Assembly: GCA_030684355.1 (NCBI GenBank)
Contig: JAUXTN010000179.1
Location: 1 to 64,000, forward strand
Length of the DNA: 64,000 nt
Reading direction: 5' to 3'
From: Pseudomonadota bacterium
Lineage (GTDB): Bacteria > Myxococcota_A > UBA796 > SXON01
Of the stretch, positions 8,401 through 15,894 are shown in pieces. The notes under the pieces were generated by a model. That model was given only the letters and a program-made list of their open reading frames with translations, did not search any database and had not been told where the DNA came from. Positions within the stretch are counted from its first letter, which is position 1; each line of letters begins with the position of its first letter. The translations under genes were made by a program, and so were the position numbers.

Positions 8401-11400
8401 TCACCAAGAACAAGGACGTGCGCGGCTCGACCACCGGCGAGAAGATGGGCGACGGCCTGGGCATGGAGAAGTCCTACGTCCAGGGCGTGAAGGATGGCAA
8501 GTTCGAGCACACCGACCGCACCGGGCAGAAGACCCAGAAGGACGATCACTTCGTCGCGGCGATCTACACCCCCAGCGCGAAGCCCAAGGCGTCGACGCTC
8601 AAGGCGATGACCGATGTCATCTCCCAGCACGGCAACGCGGACGGCCTGTTCGGGAAGACCAAGGGACAGGTCACCGCCAACGTGACCAAGGCGATGAACA
8701 CGCCGGCGGCGCGCAAGCCCGACGGCAGCATCGACGACGCCCTCGTCAAGTCCCGCCCGGACATCTACGGCAGCATGGACGTGCAGAAGCGCAAGCTCGA
8801 GCTCGAGCGGCGCCTGGGTGCCAACCAGCAGAAGACGAGCGACGGCAAGACCCTCACCGAGAAGGGCCACCAGGACACCGAGGCCGCGCACAAGTCCAAG
8901 CTCGAGGCCATCAAGGCCGCCGAGGACTCCGGCAAGCTCTCGAAGAAGCAGGCCGAGACGGCGCGGAACAAGGCCAACTCCAGCTACGCCAGCAAGCGCA
9001 AGGGCGACAGCCACAAGGAGTTCTACGACGAGCAGACGGCGGCGGGCTCCAAGAACCCGCTCGACCGCGGCTCGTCGAAGAAGCTCGCGGACTACGACGA
9101 GCTCCCCGTGGTCAAGCGCCTCGGTTGGGAGGGCAAGTCCGGCGGCAACAACGCGCCGACCAACGGCGCGGGCGATCAGCAGAAGAAGAGCCTGATCTCC
9201 CAGATCACGAACCAACTGAAGCAGGCCGGCAAGGACGCCAAGAAGTCCGTGAGCGACGGCGTGAAGGACACCGCCGAGGGCTTCAAGCCGAAGAACCTCG
9301 GCCGCAACGCCTCCTCGGCGCAGGATCTGCCCGCCAACGGCTACGGCCACGACGGCACGGGTGGCTACGGCGGCGCGGGCGTCGGGCCCGTCCAGCAGAT
9401 GATCAACGGCTCCACGAGCGACTTCGAGAAGCCCGCCGAGACCGCGGCGCCCAGCGGGCTCGCGGGCACGAGCGCGGGGAAGTGGCTCTCGGAGAAGACG
9501 ACCGGCCTCACCTCGGTGAACGCCGTGAACCCCGATGGCACCCCGCGCATGGACGCGGACGGCAAGCCCGGGCAGGTCGGCATCATGGACCGGGCCAAGT
9601 CGGGCATGACGCTCGGCCTCATCGGCAAGGACGCCGCCGGGCAGGACAACTACGGCGAGCGGAACAAGGGGTTCGTCGCCAAGGAGAAGGCCGAGCTCGA
9701 AGCCCGCCTGAAGGACTTCGACGCCAAGCACATCTCCGCCACGGGCAACCTGACGGACGCCCCGGCGGACCAGGAGTCCGTCGTCGACTCCGCCGACACC
9801 ACCTGGTACGCGTACGCCAAGGAGATCGAGGCCCTCAAGAGCCAGGCCGATCTCAACAAGGACCTCCAGAGCGAGGCCAAGACCACCAAGTCGAAGCTCG
9901 ACGAAGAGAAGACCACCGTCGCGGCCAACAAGGAGAGCGTCGGCACCCAGAAGACCGACCTCACCACCAAGCAGCAGAACCAGACGAAGGCCGACACCAA
10001 GATCGGCGAGCAGTCCGGCCAGGGGGAGAAGCTCTCGGGCACCACGGGCAAGGTCATCGGCACGATCGCGAACTTCGTGGTGAAGTTCGTGGACATGTGC
10101 GGGATGATCCCGTCTCGCCTCACCTCCGCCGGGACCAACGCCTCGGGCGGCGCCCAGAAGATCGGGGACGGCGTGAAGGGCGCCAGCGACTCCGGCACCG
10201 CGACCAAGGACAAGTCGACCACGGACAAGGCGTCCGTCGACGAGATGCGGACGACCACCGAGACCGCCAACCAGGACACCGTCGCCGCGGACACCGAGCT
10301 CGCCACGCTCGACACGAGCGTCGCCACCGCGATCACCGAGACCGACGCCGGCGCCGCCGAGCTCGTCAGCGCGGACGGCCAGATCGCCGAGAAGATCTCG
10401 ACGCTCAAGGCCAAGCAGGACGAGGAGAAGGCCCGTCACGCCACGGCGGTCGGCTCGATGGCCGGCTGGGGCTCCGACCACGAAGCGGCCCGCACCGGCC
10501 AGAAGACCGCCGGCGACAAGGAGCTCGACGAGCTCGAGAAGAAGAAGTCGGAGATCGCGAAGAAGTCGGAAGGGGACGGCGGCGTCGGCGGAGAGGTCAG
10601 CCTCGAGGCCGCGGGTGCCCTGCCTTCGGGCGCGCCCAAGCGCCTCGATCCCTCCTTGCTCGAGAGCGGCTCGCCGATGCCCGGCAACGTGCAGGGGCGC
10701 ATGGAGAAGGCGTTCGGGACGAGCTTCGCCGGCGTGTCGATCAACACCGGCGCGGAGGGCAACGAGGCGGCCGCGGGCTTCAACGCGAAGGCGTTCACCT
10801 ACGGATCGCAGGTGTTCTTCGGCGCCGGGCAGTTCAACCCGGGCTCGGAGGAGGGCGACCACCTCATCGCCCACGAGCTCGCGCACGTGACCCAGCAGCG
10901 GGGGCGCGGCACCAGCGGCGTCGCCAAGAAGGACATCACCACCTCGCGCCCGGGCAGCCCGGACGAGCTCTCCGCCGACCAGCGCGCGGATGAGGTCGTG
11001 TCGGAGCTCCACGGCGGCGACACCGAGACCCCGGGGCAGGCGACCCCCGGGCAGGCGACCCCCGGGGAGGAGACGCCGGGCACCCAGGTGGGCGCGCCCA
11101 CGGCTGATCAGGCGACGACGACCGCGCCCAACCCGACGACCGCGCCGACCAACGCGGGCGCGACCCCGGCGGTGGCCCCCGCCGCGGGCTCGACGGCTGC
11201 GGCCACCTTGGCGGAGACCGGCCCGACGACGGCCGTGGGGCCCTCGGGGCCGACGACGAGCGGGGGGAGCGCCTCGGTGAGCACGTCCTCGTCGGGCGGC
11301 TCGGTGTCGGCGAGCGCCGGTGGCTCGACCGCGCCCGGTGTGGGCGGCTCGTGGAGCCCGCGCACGCCCGACAACCTCGTCGACTACTACATGGAGACCC

Positions 11401-13622
11401 ACTGGGATCGCTCCCAGTACGACACCAAGGTGGCGGAGTTCGGCATCCAACCCGAGCAGATCGGGACCGAGCTCGACCACTGGATGCCCGCCAACACGCC
11501 GCAGGGCGTGCGCTCGGCGCTGAACATCGGCATGGCGGTGGGCTCCGGCCTGCTCGACGCCGCGGTCATCGGCGCGGCCAAGTCGCTGCCGGCGGTCGGC
11601 ATCCTCGCCAACGTGGCGGTCGGGATTCGTGACATCTGGAAGACGGCGCGGGAGTACGGGGAGATCGGGGACGGCTGGGGCATGGCCTTCCAGATCACCC
11701 GCTCCGTCGTGGACATGGTCGGTGGCATCGCCGGGAACGTCTCGGACACGTGCACGCTCATCGAGGACGCCGCGGCCATCTCCGTCGTGGGCGCCCCGGT
11801 GGCCGCCATCGCCGCGACCGTGGGCGAGATCGCGGACGCCATCGGCCTCCCGTGTGACGCCATCAAGGCCGCGCTCGACGTGGTCAGCCTCATCCACAAC
11901 GTGCTCGCCGCGCGCCGGCAGGAGGCGGACGGCAACTTCCGCGCCGCCGCGAAGCACCGCGAATTCGCCGCGGGCGACGCGATGAACATGGTCGTCGACG
12001 GCATCGCGCTGGCGAGCTCGGCGGTCTCGGCCCTCTCGGTGAACACGATCCCCGGGGAGGTCGGCGAGAACGCGGCCGAGGCCGTGCGCGACATGTCGGG
12101 CCTCATCAACAAGGGCCTCACGACGACGCTCCATGGCGGCCTCGGGATCGGTTCGAGCCCGTTGGAAACCGTTGGCGAGCAGGTGAGCCGCGGCGGCGCG
12201 GCCGCCGGCACCGCGGGTGGGCTCACCGAGGGGTGGGCGAACCTGAAGTACCGGATGGGCATCGGCGACGCGATGGCGCTCTCGCCCAACGGCGTGTTCG
12301 GGGGCCGCTACATCGAGCCCTCGCAGCTGCCCGCGGCCACGGGCGCCGCCTCCGACCTGCTCTCCGGGGCGCGCCAGGCCTCGGTCCAGCACTTCCAGGA
12401 GGCCAACGGACGGCTCGACGGCGAGCCCCCCCTCTGGCACCAGAAGCTCATCAACGACATCCTCGCCCCCCAGGGGCAGGGCTGGTTCGAGGCGCTGGAC
12501 ACCGCCCTCTCGCCTTCGGCCTGGATCCGCACCCAGCTCCAGGGAATCCGCGGGCTCGTGCAGCTCGGCGACGACATGAGCTTCGGTGGCGTCGCGGCGC
12601 TGCTCCGCGGCGGAGCGTCCACCCTCCAGACCGTCATCCAGCCCGCCGTGGACAGCCTCAACACCTGGATCCACGACAACAAGCAGCCCATCGACGACAT
12701 GCTGCTCTCGCTCACGGAGTCGATGCAGCAGCAGCGGGTCAGCCTCTCCTCGCTGCGCGAGGGCCTGACCCAGGGCACCGAGTTCCTCGACCAGATCGAC
12801 GCCATCGCGGACCAGGGCGGCGCCATCGACGGGTTCGCCGACAGCATCATCGCGCAGGTGGAGCGCCTCCGCGCCACCCCCGAGTCGCTCGGCATCCCCA
12901 CCTGGGTGCCCGAGGTCACCTACAAGTGGGCGCTGGACCGCATCAACGGGCTGGTCGGCAACGTGACGGGCATGGCCCGGGGCATGAAGGAGCGCGCGCT
13001 CGCCGGGATCGACGGCTTCGTCGAGCAGCAGACCGCCTGGGTGCGCGACCAGGTCGCCGCGATCCAGGACGCCATCAAGGAGGGCGGCGAGGTCGAGACG
13101 ATGCTCCAGGCGGCGTGGGACGAGTTCGCCGACATGGCGCGCACGCTCGCCGAGCTCATCGACCAGTTCGACGGCATCCCCATCGACATCCCGGCCGCCG
13201 TCGCGTGGCTCACGGACAAGGCCTCGGAGGCCGAGGCCCAGACCTCGACCGCCCAGCTCGCCCGGTTCGCGGACTTCCTCCGCGGAGAGGGCCAGGGGTA
13301 CGTCGACCGCTGGCGCAGCGGTCACGGGCCCGACGTCGACGAGGCCTACCACCCGTCGCCGCCGGCCGCCGAGCTCAACGCCATCCGGACCGCGCACGGC
13401 ATCGTGAGCGCACGCCTGGACGAGCTCTTCGACGCCGCCGCCGGTGGGTCGGGCGAGGTCGACCTCGGCGAGGCCTGGCTGCTCTCGATGCGGCAGCGGA
13501 CGGCGGACGCCGCGCTCGCCACGGCGGAAGGCGCCGCGGGCCAGAGGGGCCAGGCGGCGGTGGAGTCGGTCTGGGCGGCGGGCAACGACCTCGCGGAGGT
13601 CGCCAGGGCCGTGGGCGTATGA
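5421..13622 (+). CDS. Giant protein with two eCIS-core (DUF4157) domains
   Basis: A 2,733-residue protein without a signal peptide. The first DUF4157/eCIS-core domain spans residues ~195-275 and ends with the metallopeptidase-like HELTH motif (268-272). A second copy spans ~1740-1826 and ends with HELAH (1818-1822). Both show the family's typical run-in (WFGRGEF.P and FFGAGQFNPG). A Gly/Pro/Thr linker and a hydrophobic helix cluster follow each core: residues ~551-691 after the first and ~2034-2170 after the second. Residues ~700-1250 are Lys/Ala-rich and ~1470-1720 look coiled-coil (many T/K/E/Q heptads). Residues ~1850-1990 are a low-complexity Pro/Thr/Ala/Ser linker. DUF4157 is known from proteins loaded by or encoded with extracellular contractile injection systems. 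No sheath, tube, baseplate or AAA+ gene is present here. Likely an exported or loaded effector or scaffold; its activity is unknown. Confidence 0.88.
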   Translation: MMRLDKKGKESTRVVVPVRDELQERQLEQRQVEQRRVEGHAALVASAHGVYGNRAVGAALRGDVVDGPEAVLHAAMAFGAAGITVGTDVRDVLGNSALLRLLVPANGIDPFSAGGGARAAVASDSLFPGSVGGFGMDAAGFGDLWGGAVDSMGAGAMGMDAASTGMSDGLASRTIARDAGRGGAGGRAPVLVERASRTGARPLPDRVRADMEGRFGERFGDVKVHTDGAAQAAADAVQARAYTVGNEIWFGRGEFRPDDPQGLELLAHELTHVLQNRGGDARSDGGETVDGMAVSSPGDARELEAVATARDVMRGPAPELGAGIEGGALDGLETFGGGAAMDTGFGGGGTSAGGALARDPKTPPDPEKEEKPRQKKLEDGTTVTIYPDGNGGYYLQSPKGDKLVCDKEGNPDEAALDKEAKKAQADGNSKPKPAEPEVVEPGETPPGTEETKGEAKTPGGGGAGVQTELTGGGGGGGVGVNGMGTFGQLTGGPLQQYANEKAWHDVWKAGGGQTGSTNTVGAGDKAGLIGDALLSGGAEGFVNGAQAMLIDTVLNKATKNIPYAAGFIAMAQIAYDPKKWWEDTVVKGIGGKVGEGFDKLTSDKSDWIDKFEGVISILEGLNNIIGLASTVCMIVAAAGFILSFICPALIPFVVLAAKWGLLLGEINTIVGLGINILRMICVVCRAVQIAVSDADPATQAERAAKLKAMTSAWSEDFTKRQGAKLQQKVANNAKKGDAGGPDPAAPAPGGAGGAGGNQASSQKQSWKSRAMKIGSEVTGLGDMNKQRKTTFGDKSKGTTGTVGQVKDLTKTATDSKISGREKWNRMQRTDPDLATQNTKDRYDKHLKGKESAQKAKTMAKVQASNPTLAKNIAANQAAIKANNEGKGLVKDNGSAFGDRDMSPAGIRKKAADPDFWESSSKAERKSVRRKLEKSADPADREMAKQMKLAERRLAEFEQGKKLAPGDEDSAVVRVTQESGLHGRGTVGPRGVQGVTKNKDVRGSTTGEKMGDGLGMEKSYVQGVKDGKFEHTDRTGQKTQKDDHFVAAIYTPSAKPKASTLKAMTDVISQHGNADGLFGKTKGQVTANVTKAMNTPAARKPDGSIDDALVKSRPDIYGSMDVQKRKLELERRLGANQQKTSDGKTLTEKGHQDTEAAHKSKLEAIKAAEDSGKLSKKQAETARNKANSSYASKRKGDSHKEFYDEQTAAGSKNPLDRGSSKKLADYDELPVVKRLGWEGKSGGNNAPTNGAGDQQKKSLISQITNQLKQAGKDAKKSVSDGVKDTAEGFKPKNLGRNASSAQDLPANGYGHDGTGGYGGAGVGPVQQMINGSTSDFEKPAETAAPSGLAGTSAGKWLSEKTTGLTSVNAVNPDGTPRMDADGKPGQVGIMDRAKSGMTLGLIGKDAAGQDNYGERNKGFVAKEKAELEARLKDFDAKHISATGNLTDAPADQESVVDSADTTWYAYAKEIEALKSQADLNKDLQSEAKTTKSKLDEEKTTVAANKESVGTQKTDLTTKQQNQTKADTKIGEQSGQGEKLSGTTGKVIGTIANFVVKFVDMCGMIPSRLTSAGTNASGGAQKIGDGVKGASDSGTATKDKSTTDKASVDEMRTTTETANQDTVAADTELATLDTSVATAITETDAGAAELVSADGQIAEKISTLKAKQDEEKARHATAVGSMAGWGSDHEAARTGQKTAGDKELDELEKKKSEIAKKSEGDGGVGGEVSLEAAGALPSGAPKRLDPSLLESGSPMPGNVQGRMEKAFGTSFAGVSINTGAEGNEAAAGFNAKAFTYGSQVFFGAGQFNPGSEEGDHLIAHELAHVTQQRGRGTSGVAKKDITTSRPGSPDELSADQRADEVVSELHGGDTETPGQATPGQATPGEETPGTQVGAPTADQATTTAPNPTTAPTNAGATPAVAPAAGSTAAATLAETGPTTAVGPSGPTTSGGSASVSTSSSGGSVSASAGGSTAPGVGGSWSPRTPDNLVDYYMETHWDRSQYDTKVAEFGIQPEQIGTELDHWMPANTPQGVRSALNIGMAVGSGLLDAAVIGAAKSLPAVGILANVAVGIRDIWKTAREYGEIGDGWGMAFQITRSVVDMVGGIAGNVSDTCTLIEDAAAISVVGAPVAAIAATVGEIADAIGLPCDAIKAALDVVSLIHNVLAARRQEADGNFRAAAKHREFAAGDAMNMVVDGIALASSAVSALSVNTIPGEVGENAAEAVRDMSGLINKGLTTTLHGGLGIGSSPLETVGEQVSRGGAAAGTAGGLTEGWANLKYRMGIGDAMALSPNGVFGGRYIEPSQLPAATGAASDLLSGARQASVQHFQEANGRLDGEPPLWHQKLINDILAPQGQGWFEALDTALSPSAWIRTQLQGIRGLVQLGDDMSFGGVAALLRGGASTLQTVIQPAVDSLNTWIHDNKQPIDDMLLSLTESMQQQRVSLSSLREGLTQGTEFLDQIDAIADQGGAIDGFADSIIAQVERLRATPESLGIPTWVPEVTYKWALDRINGLVGNVTGMARGMKERALAGIDGFVEQQTAWVRDQVAAIQDAIKEGGEVETMLQAAWDEFADMARTLAELIDQFDGIPIDIPAAVAWLTDKASEAEAQTSTAQLARFADFLRGEGQGYVDRWRSGHGPDVDEAYHPSPPAAELNAIRTAHGIVSARLDELFDAAAGGSGEVDLGEAWLLSMRQRTADAALATAEGAAGQRGQAAVESVWAAGNDLAEVARAVGV

Positions 13623-13650
13623 CGTGGCGCCCCGTGCTCCCGAGCGGCGG

Positions 13651-14241
13651 ATGACGGCCCTCGCCCTCGCCATCGTCGGCTCGCTCTGCTGCGTGCTGGC
13701 CGCCGTGTTCATCGGCATCGCGGTCTACGCGGTGCCGCGCTACCGCCTCGCGCTCAACGGCCCCGCCGAGCTCGCGCGCTCGATGGGGCTCGTGGCCGCG
13801 GGACGCACCCGGAACGACGCGCCCTTCTGGTACGTCGGCACCGTGGGCGAGCGCCCCCTCGCCATCACCGTCGCCCAGAACTTCCGGAGCAACGTCTACG
13901 CGCCGGGGCGGCGCACGCGGCGCCAGTCGGTGCTGCGCATCGTCGTCGGCTGCCGGGCGGCGGGCGAGGTGTTCGTCTGGACGGGGCTCCCGGGCAACCG
14001 GGTCGCGAAGGCGGAGGGCGTCGACGCGGAGCCGCTGCTCGCGATCGCCGGCGACAACGGCTTCGGGCTGACGCGCGTGTCGGGAGCGCCGCCCGAGCTC
14101 CTCCCCAACCCCGACTTCCCCGGCACCTACCCGGCGCTCTGCTGGCTCGACCACCCGGACACGGGCCTGACGGACGCTCGGCAAGCCGCGAAGCTGCTCG
14201 ACGTTCTGGATAAGCTCGCCGACCGACTGGAGAGACGCTGA
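13651..14241 (+). CDS. Hypothetical single-TM protein
   Basis: A 196-residue protein starting at ATG 13651, with GTG 13624 as an in-frame alternative. An N-terminal membrane anchor (residues ~3-28, VGSLCCVLAAVFIGIAVYAV) is followed by a soluble domain of mixed strands and helices, including APFWYVGTVGERPLAITVAQ and a C-terminal helix rich in Leu/Asp/Lys. I do not recognise the family. It begins 28 bp after the giant eCIS-core gene and is followed by a repeat protein, so the three probably form one transcript. A membrane anchor next to a signal-less giant protein suggests a membrane-side accessory role, which is inference from position. Confidence 0.7.
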   Translation: MTALALAIVGSLCCVLAAVFIGIAVYAVPRYRLALNGPAELARSMGLVAAGRTRNDAPFWYVGTVGERPLAITVAQNFRSNVYAPGRRTRRQSVLRIVVGCRAAGEVFVWTGLPGNRVAKAEGVDAEPLLAIAGDNGFGLTRVSGAPPELLPNPDFPGTYPALCWLDHPDTGLTDARQAAKLLDVLDKLADRLERR

Positions 14242-14288
14242 CCGACACCCTCCTCGCCCGCGCCTTCGCCCCCGCGCTGCTCGCCGAC

Positions 14289-15218
14289 GTGCACCACGCC
14301 CTGACCGCCATTCTGCGGCTGCGCGACGCCCCGCTCCTGCCGGACGTGCGCCTGCGGCTGGCCCTCCGCGAGGCCGACCTCCTGCGCCGCGTGATGCCCG
14401 AGGAGGCCCTGGCCGTGCTCGAGCGGCTCGACGGGGCGGGCGGCGCCGTCACCGGGACGCTCGCGCCGGACGCCATCCGTGCGCACGCGCTGCTCGACCT
14501 AGGGCGCCCCGACGAGGCGAAGACCCTCTCGCCGTTCCTCGCCGCCGACACCGACGTCTACGCGCTCATCGAGGGCCGCATCGCCTGGTCGGAGGGCCGG
14601 CTCGACCCCGCGGCGGCCTCGTTCGAGACGGCGATCGCCACCACGACCGACCCGGAGGTCGAGGCCGAGAGCCGGATGTTCCTCGTGCGGCTCCGCGCTG
14701 TGCGCCGGCAGCCCGTGGCGGACGCGCTGGACGAGCTCGAGGCCCTCTGCGCGCGGCACGGCGCGGGCATCACGCAGGTGCTCGTGCGCACGCTGCGCCT
14801 CACCATCGAGAGCGGCGTCGCGCCCATCGTGGCGGAGGGGCTCGCCCGCGGCGCGCGCACGGAGCTCTCGGCCCGCTACACCTTCGGGGTGGAGCAGGAC
14901 CGCGCGACGCTCGGCGCCATCCCGCTCGAGGTCCACGGCGCGGCGCGCAAGCACCCGGACGATCCCGACGCCTTCGCCTCCGCGGTGCTGGCGCTGTCGG
15001 CGTTGTCGTGGGCCACCGGTGACCACGCCGAGGGCTACGCGGTGGCGTGGTACGGCCACACCGTCGGCGCGCGTCGCTACGGCGACACCCCCATGGTCCA
15101 CCTCGCCACCTACCTCGGGGAGCTCGAGGCCCGCGTCGGCCCCGACGAGCTCGAGCGCTTGCGGGCGCTCCTGATGGACCCGCAGCGCAGCACGAAGCGC
15201 GGGCCGACGGCGGCGTGA
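14289..15218 (+). CDS. Helical-repeat (TPR-like) protein
   Basis: A 309-residue protein from GTG 14289, made mostly of amphipathic helices with TPR-like pairs (ALLDLGRPDEAKTL, then YALIEGRIAWSEGRLDPAAA). The reading frame stays coding-like upstream to a CTG at 14238, which would overlap the previous stop (CTGA) and has GGAGAG 3 nt before it, so the true start may be that rare codon. There is no signal peptide and no membrane segment. With the repeat protein at 3566-4561 on the other side, the giant gene is bracketed by two TPR-like proteins. It is convergent with the hemerythrin gene. Specific function unknown. Confidence 0.68.
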   Translation: MHHALTAILRLRDAPLLPDVRLRLALREADLLRRVMPEEALAVLERLDGAGGAVTGTLAPDAIRAHALLDLGRPDEAKTLSPFLAADTDVYALIEGRIAWSEGRLDPAAASFETAIATTTDPEVEAESRMFLVRLRAVRRQPVADALDELEALCARHGAGITQVLVRTLRLTIESGVAPIVAEGLARGARTELSARYTFGVEQDRATLGAIPLEVHGAARKHPDDPDAFASAVLALSALSWATGDHAEGYAVAWYGHTVGARRYGDTPMVHLATYLGELEARVGPDELERLRALLMDPQRSTKRGPTAA

Positions 15219-15252
15219 TCGGCGCCGTGGGGAGCCTCGGCTCGCTCGCCCC

Positions 15253-15717
15253 CTAGGCCAGCTCCGCCTTCCGCGCCTGCCGCATGAGCTCGTCGCGGCG
15301 GTTCTCGAGCTGGTCCCCGATCTTGTCGAGGCGGTCGCCGGAGAGGTGCTTCTTGGCGAGCGGGAAGATCTCGCTCTCCTCCTCTTCGACGTGGTGGGTG
15401 AAGTTCTCGCGGAGCACCTCGACCTTCGCGACGTAGTCGAGGTCGGTGGGGTCGAGCCGCGCGATCTCGGCGATGAGGTCCTTGACGAGCTGGTGCTCCG
15501 TTCGCGCCTCGCGGATGAGGTCGCTGGCCTCGGGGACGCGCTCGAGCTCGGGGTAGAACAGCTCCTCCTCGATGCGGAGGTGGAGGTCGAGCTCCTGGCG
15601 GATCCGGTCCACCAGCGGCCGCCGCCCCGCGATGTCCTCGTCCGGGAGGCGCTCGAAGTCCCGGAAGAGGCCGCTCACCGCCTGGTGGTCCCGCTTCAGC
15701 ACCATGGTCGCCTTCAT
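15253..15717 (-). CDS. Hemerythrin-like HHE domain protein
   Basis: A 154-residue four-helix protein. Iron-ligand motifs appear in order: KRDHQAV, LDLHLRIEEELFYPE, RTEHQLVKDL and FTHHVEEEESEIFP, the usual H...H..E...H...HH..E pattern of hemerythrin/HHE proteins that bind a non-haem di-iron centre. Start is ATG 15717, preceded by a GGGGGGA Shine-Dalgarno sequence; the frame stays open upstream, but that stretch looks non-coding. Such small cytoplasmic proteins serve in oxygen or NO sensing, iron storage or stress protection, and no fused signalling domain is present. The RND operon lies upstream on the same strand, but a gap of ~180 bp suggests a separate promoter. Confidence 0.9.
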   Translation of the reverse strand: MKATMVLKRDHQAVSGLFRDFERLPDEDIAGRRPLVDRIRQELDLHLRIEEELFYPELERVPEASDLIREARTEHQLVKDLIAEIARLDPTDLDYVAKVEVLRENFTHHVEEEESEIFPLAKKHLSGDRLDKIGDQLENRRDELMRQARKAELA

Positions 15718-15894
15718 CGTCCCCCCACGGGTGGCGTTGCCCCGGTCGGCACGACCGCTGGGAAAGACCGCCCGTTGTCTCTGGGTAGGACCCGGGCTCC
15801 GGCACGCCAAGGTGCCCGGCGCGGAACAGACGGACGGCGACGAACGTATGGGCGTAACGACTGCTCGCCGGTGCTGGGCGCGGCGCGGGCGGGC

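Noticed and set aside
5304..13718. A 2,804-codon open frame on the minus strand opposite the giant gene
   Set aside because: Shadow of strong GC codon bias; its product is Arg/Gly/Leu/Val-rich without domains, while the plus strand has clear eCIS-core motifs.
3566..15218. A complete contractile injection system
   Set aside because: No sheath, tube, spike, baseplate or AAA+ ATPase gene could be recognised in or near the cluster.
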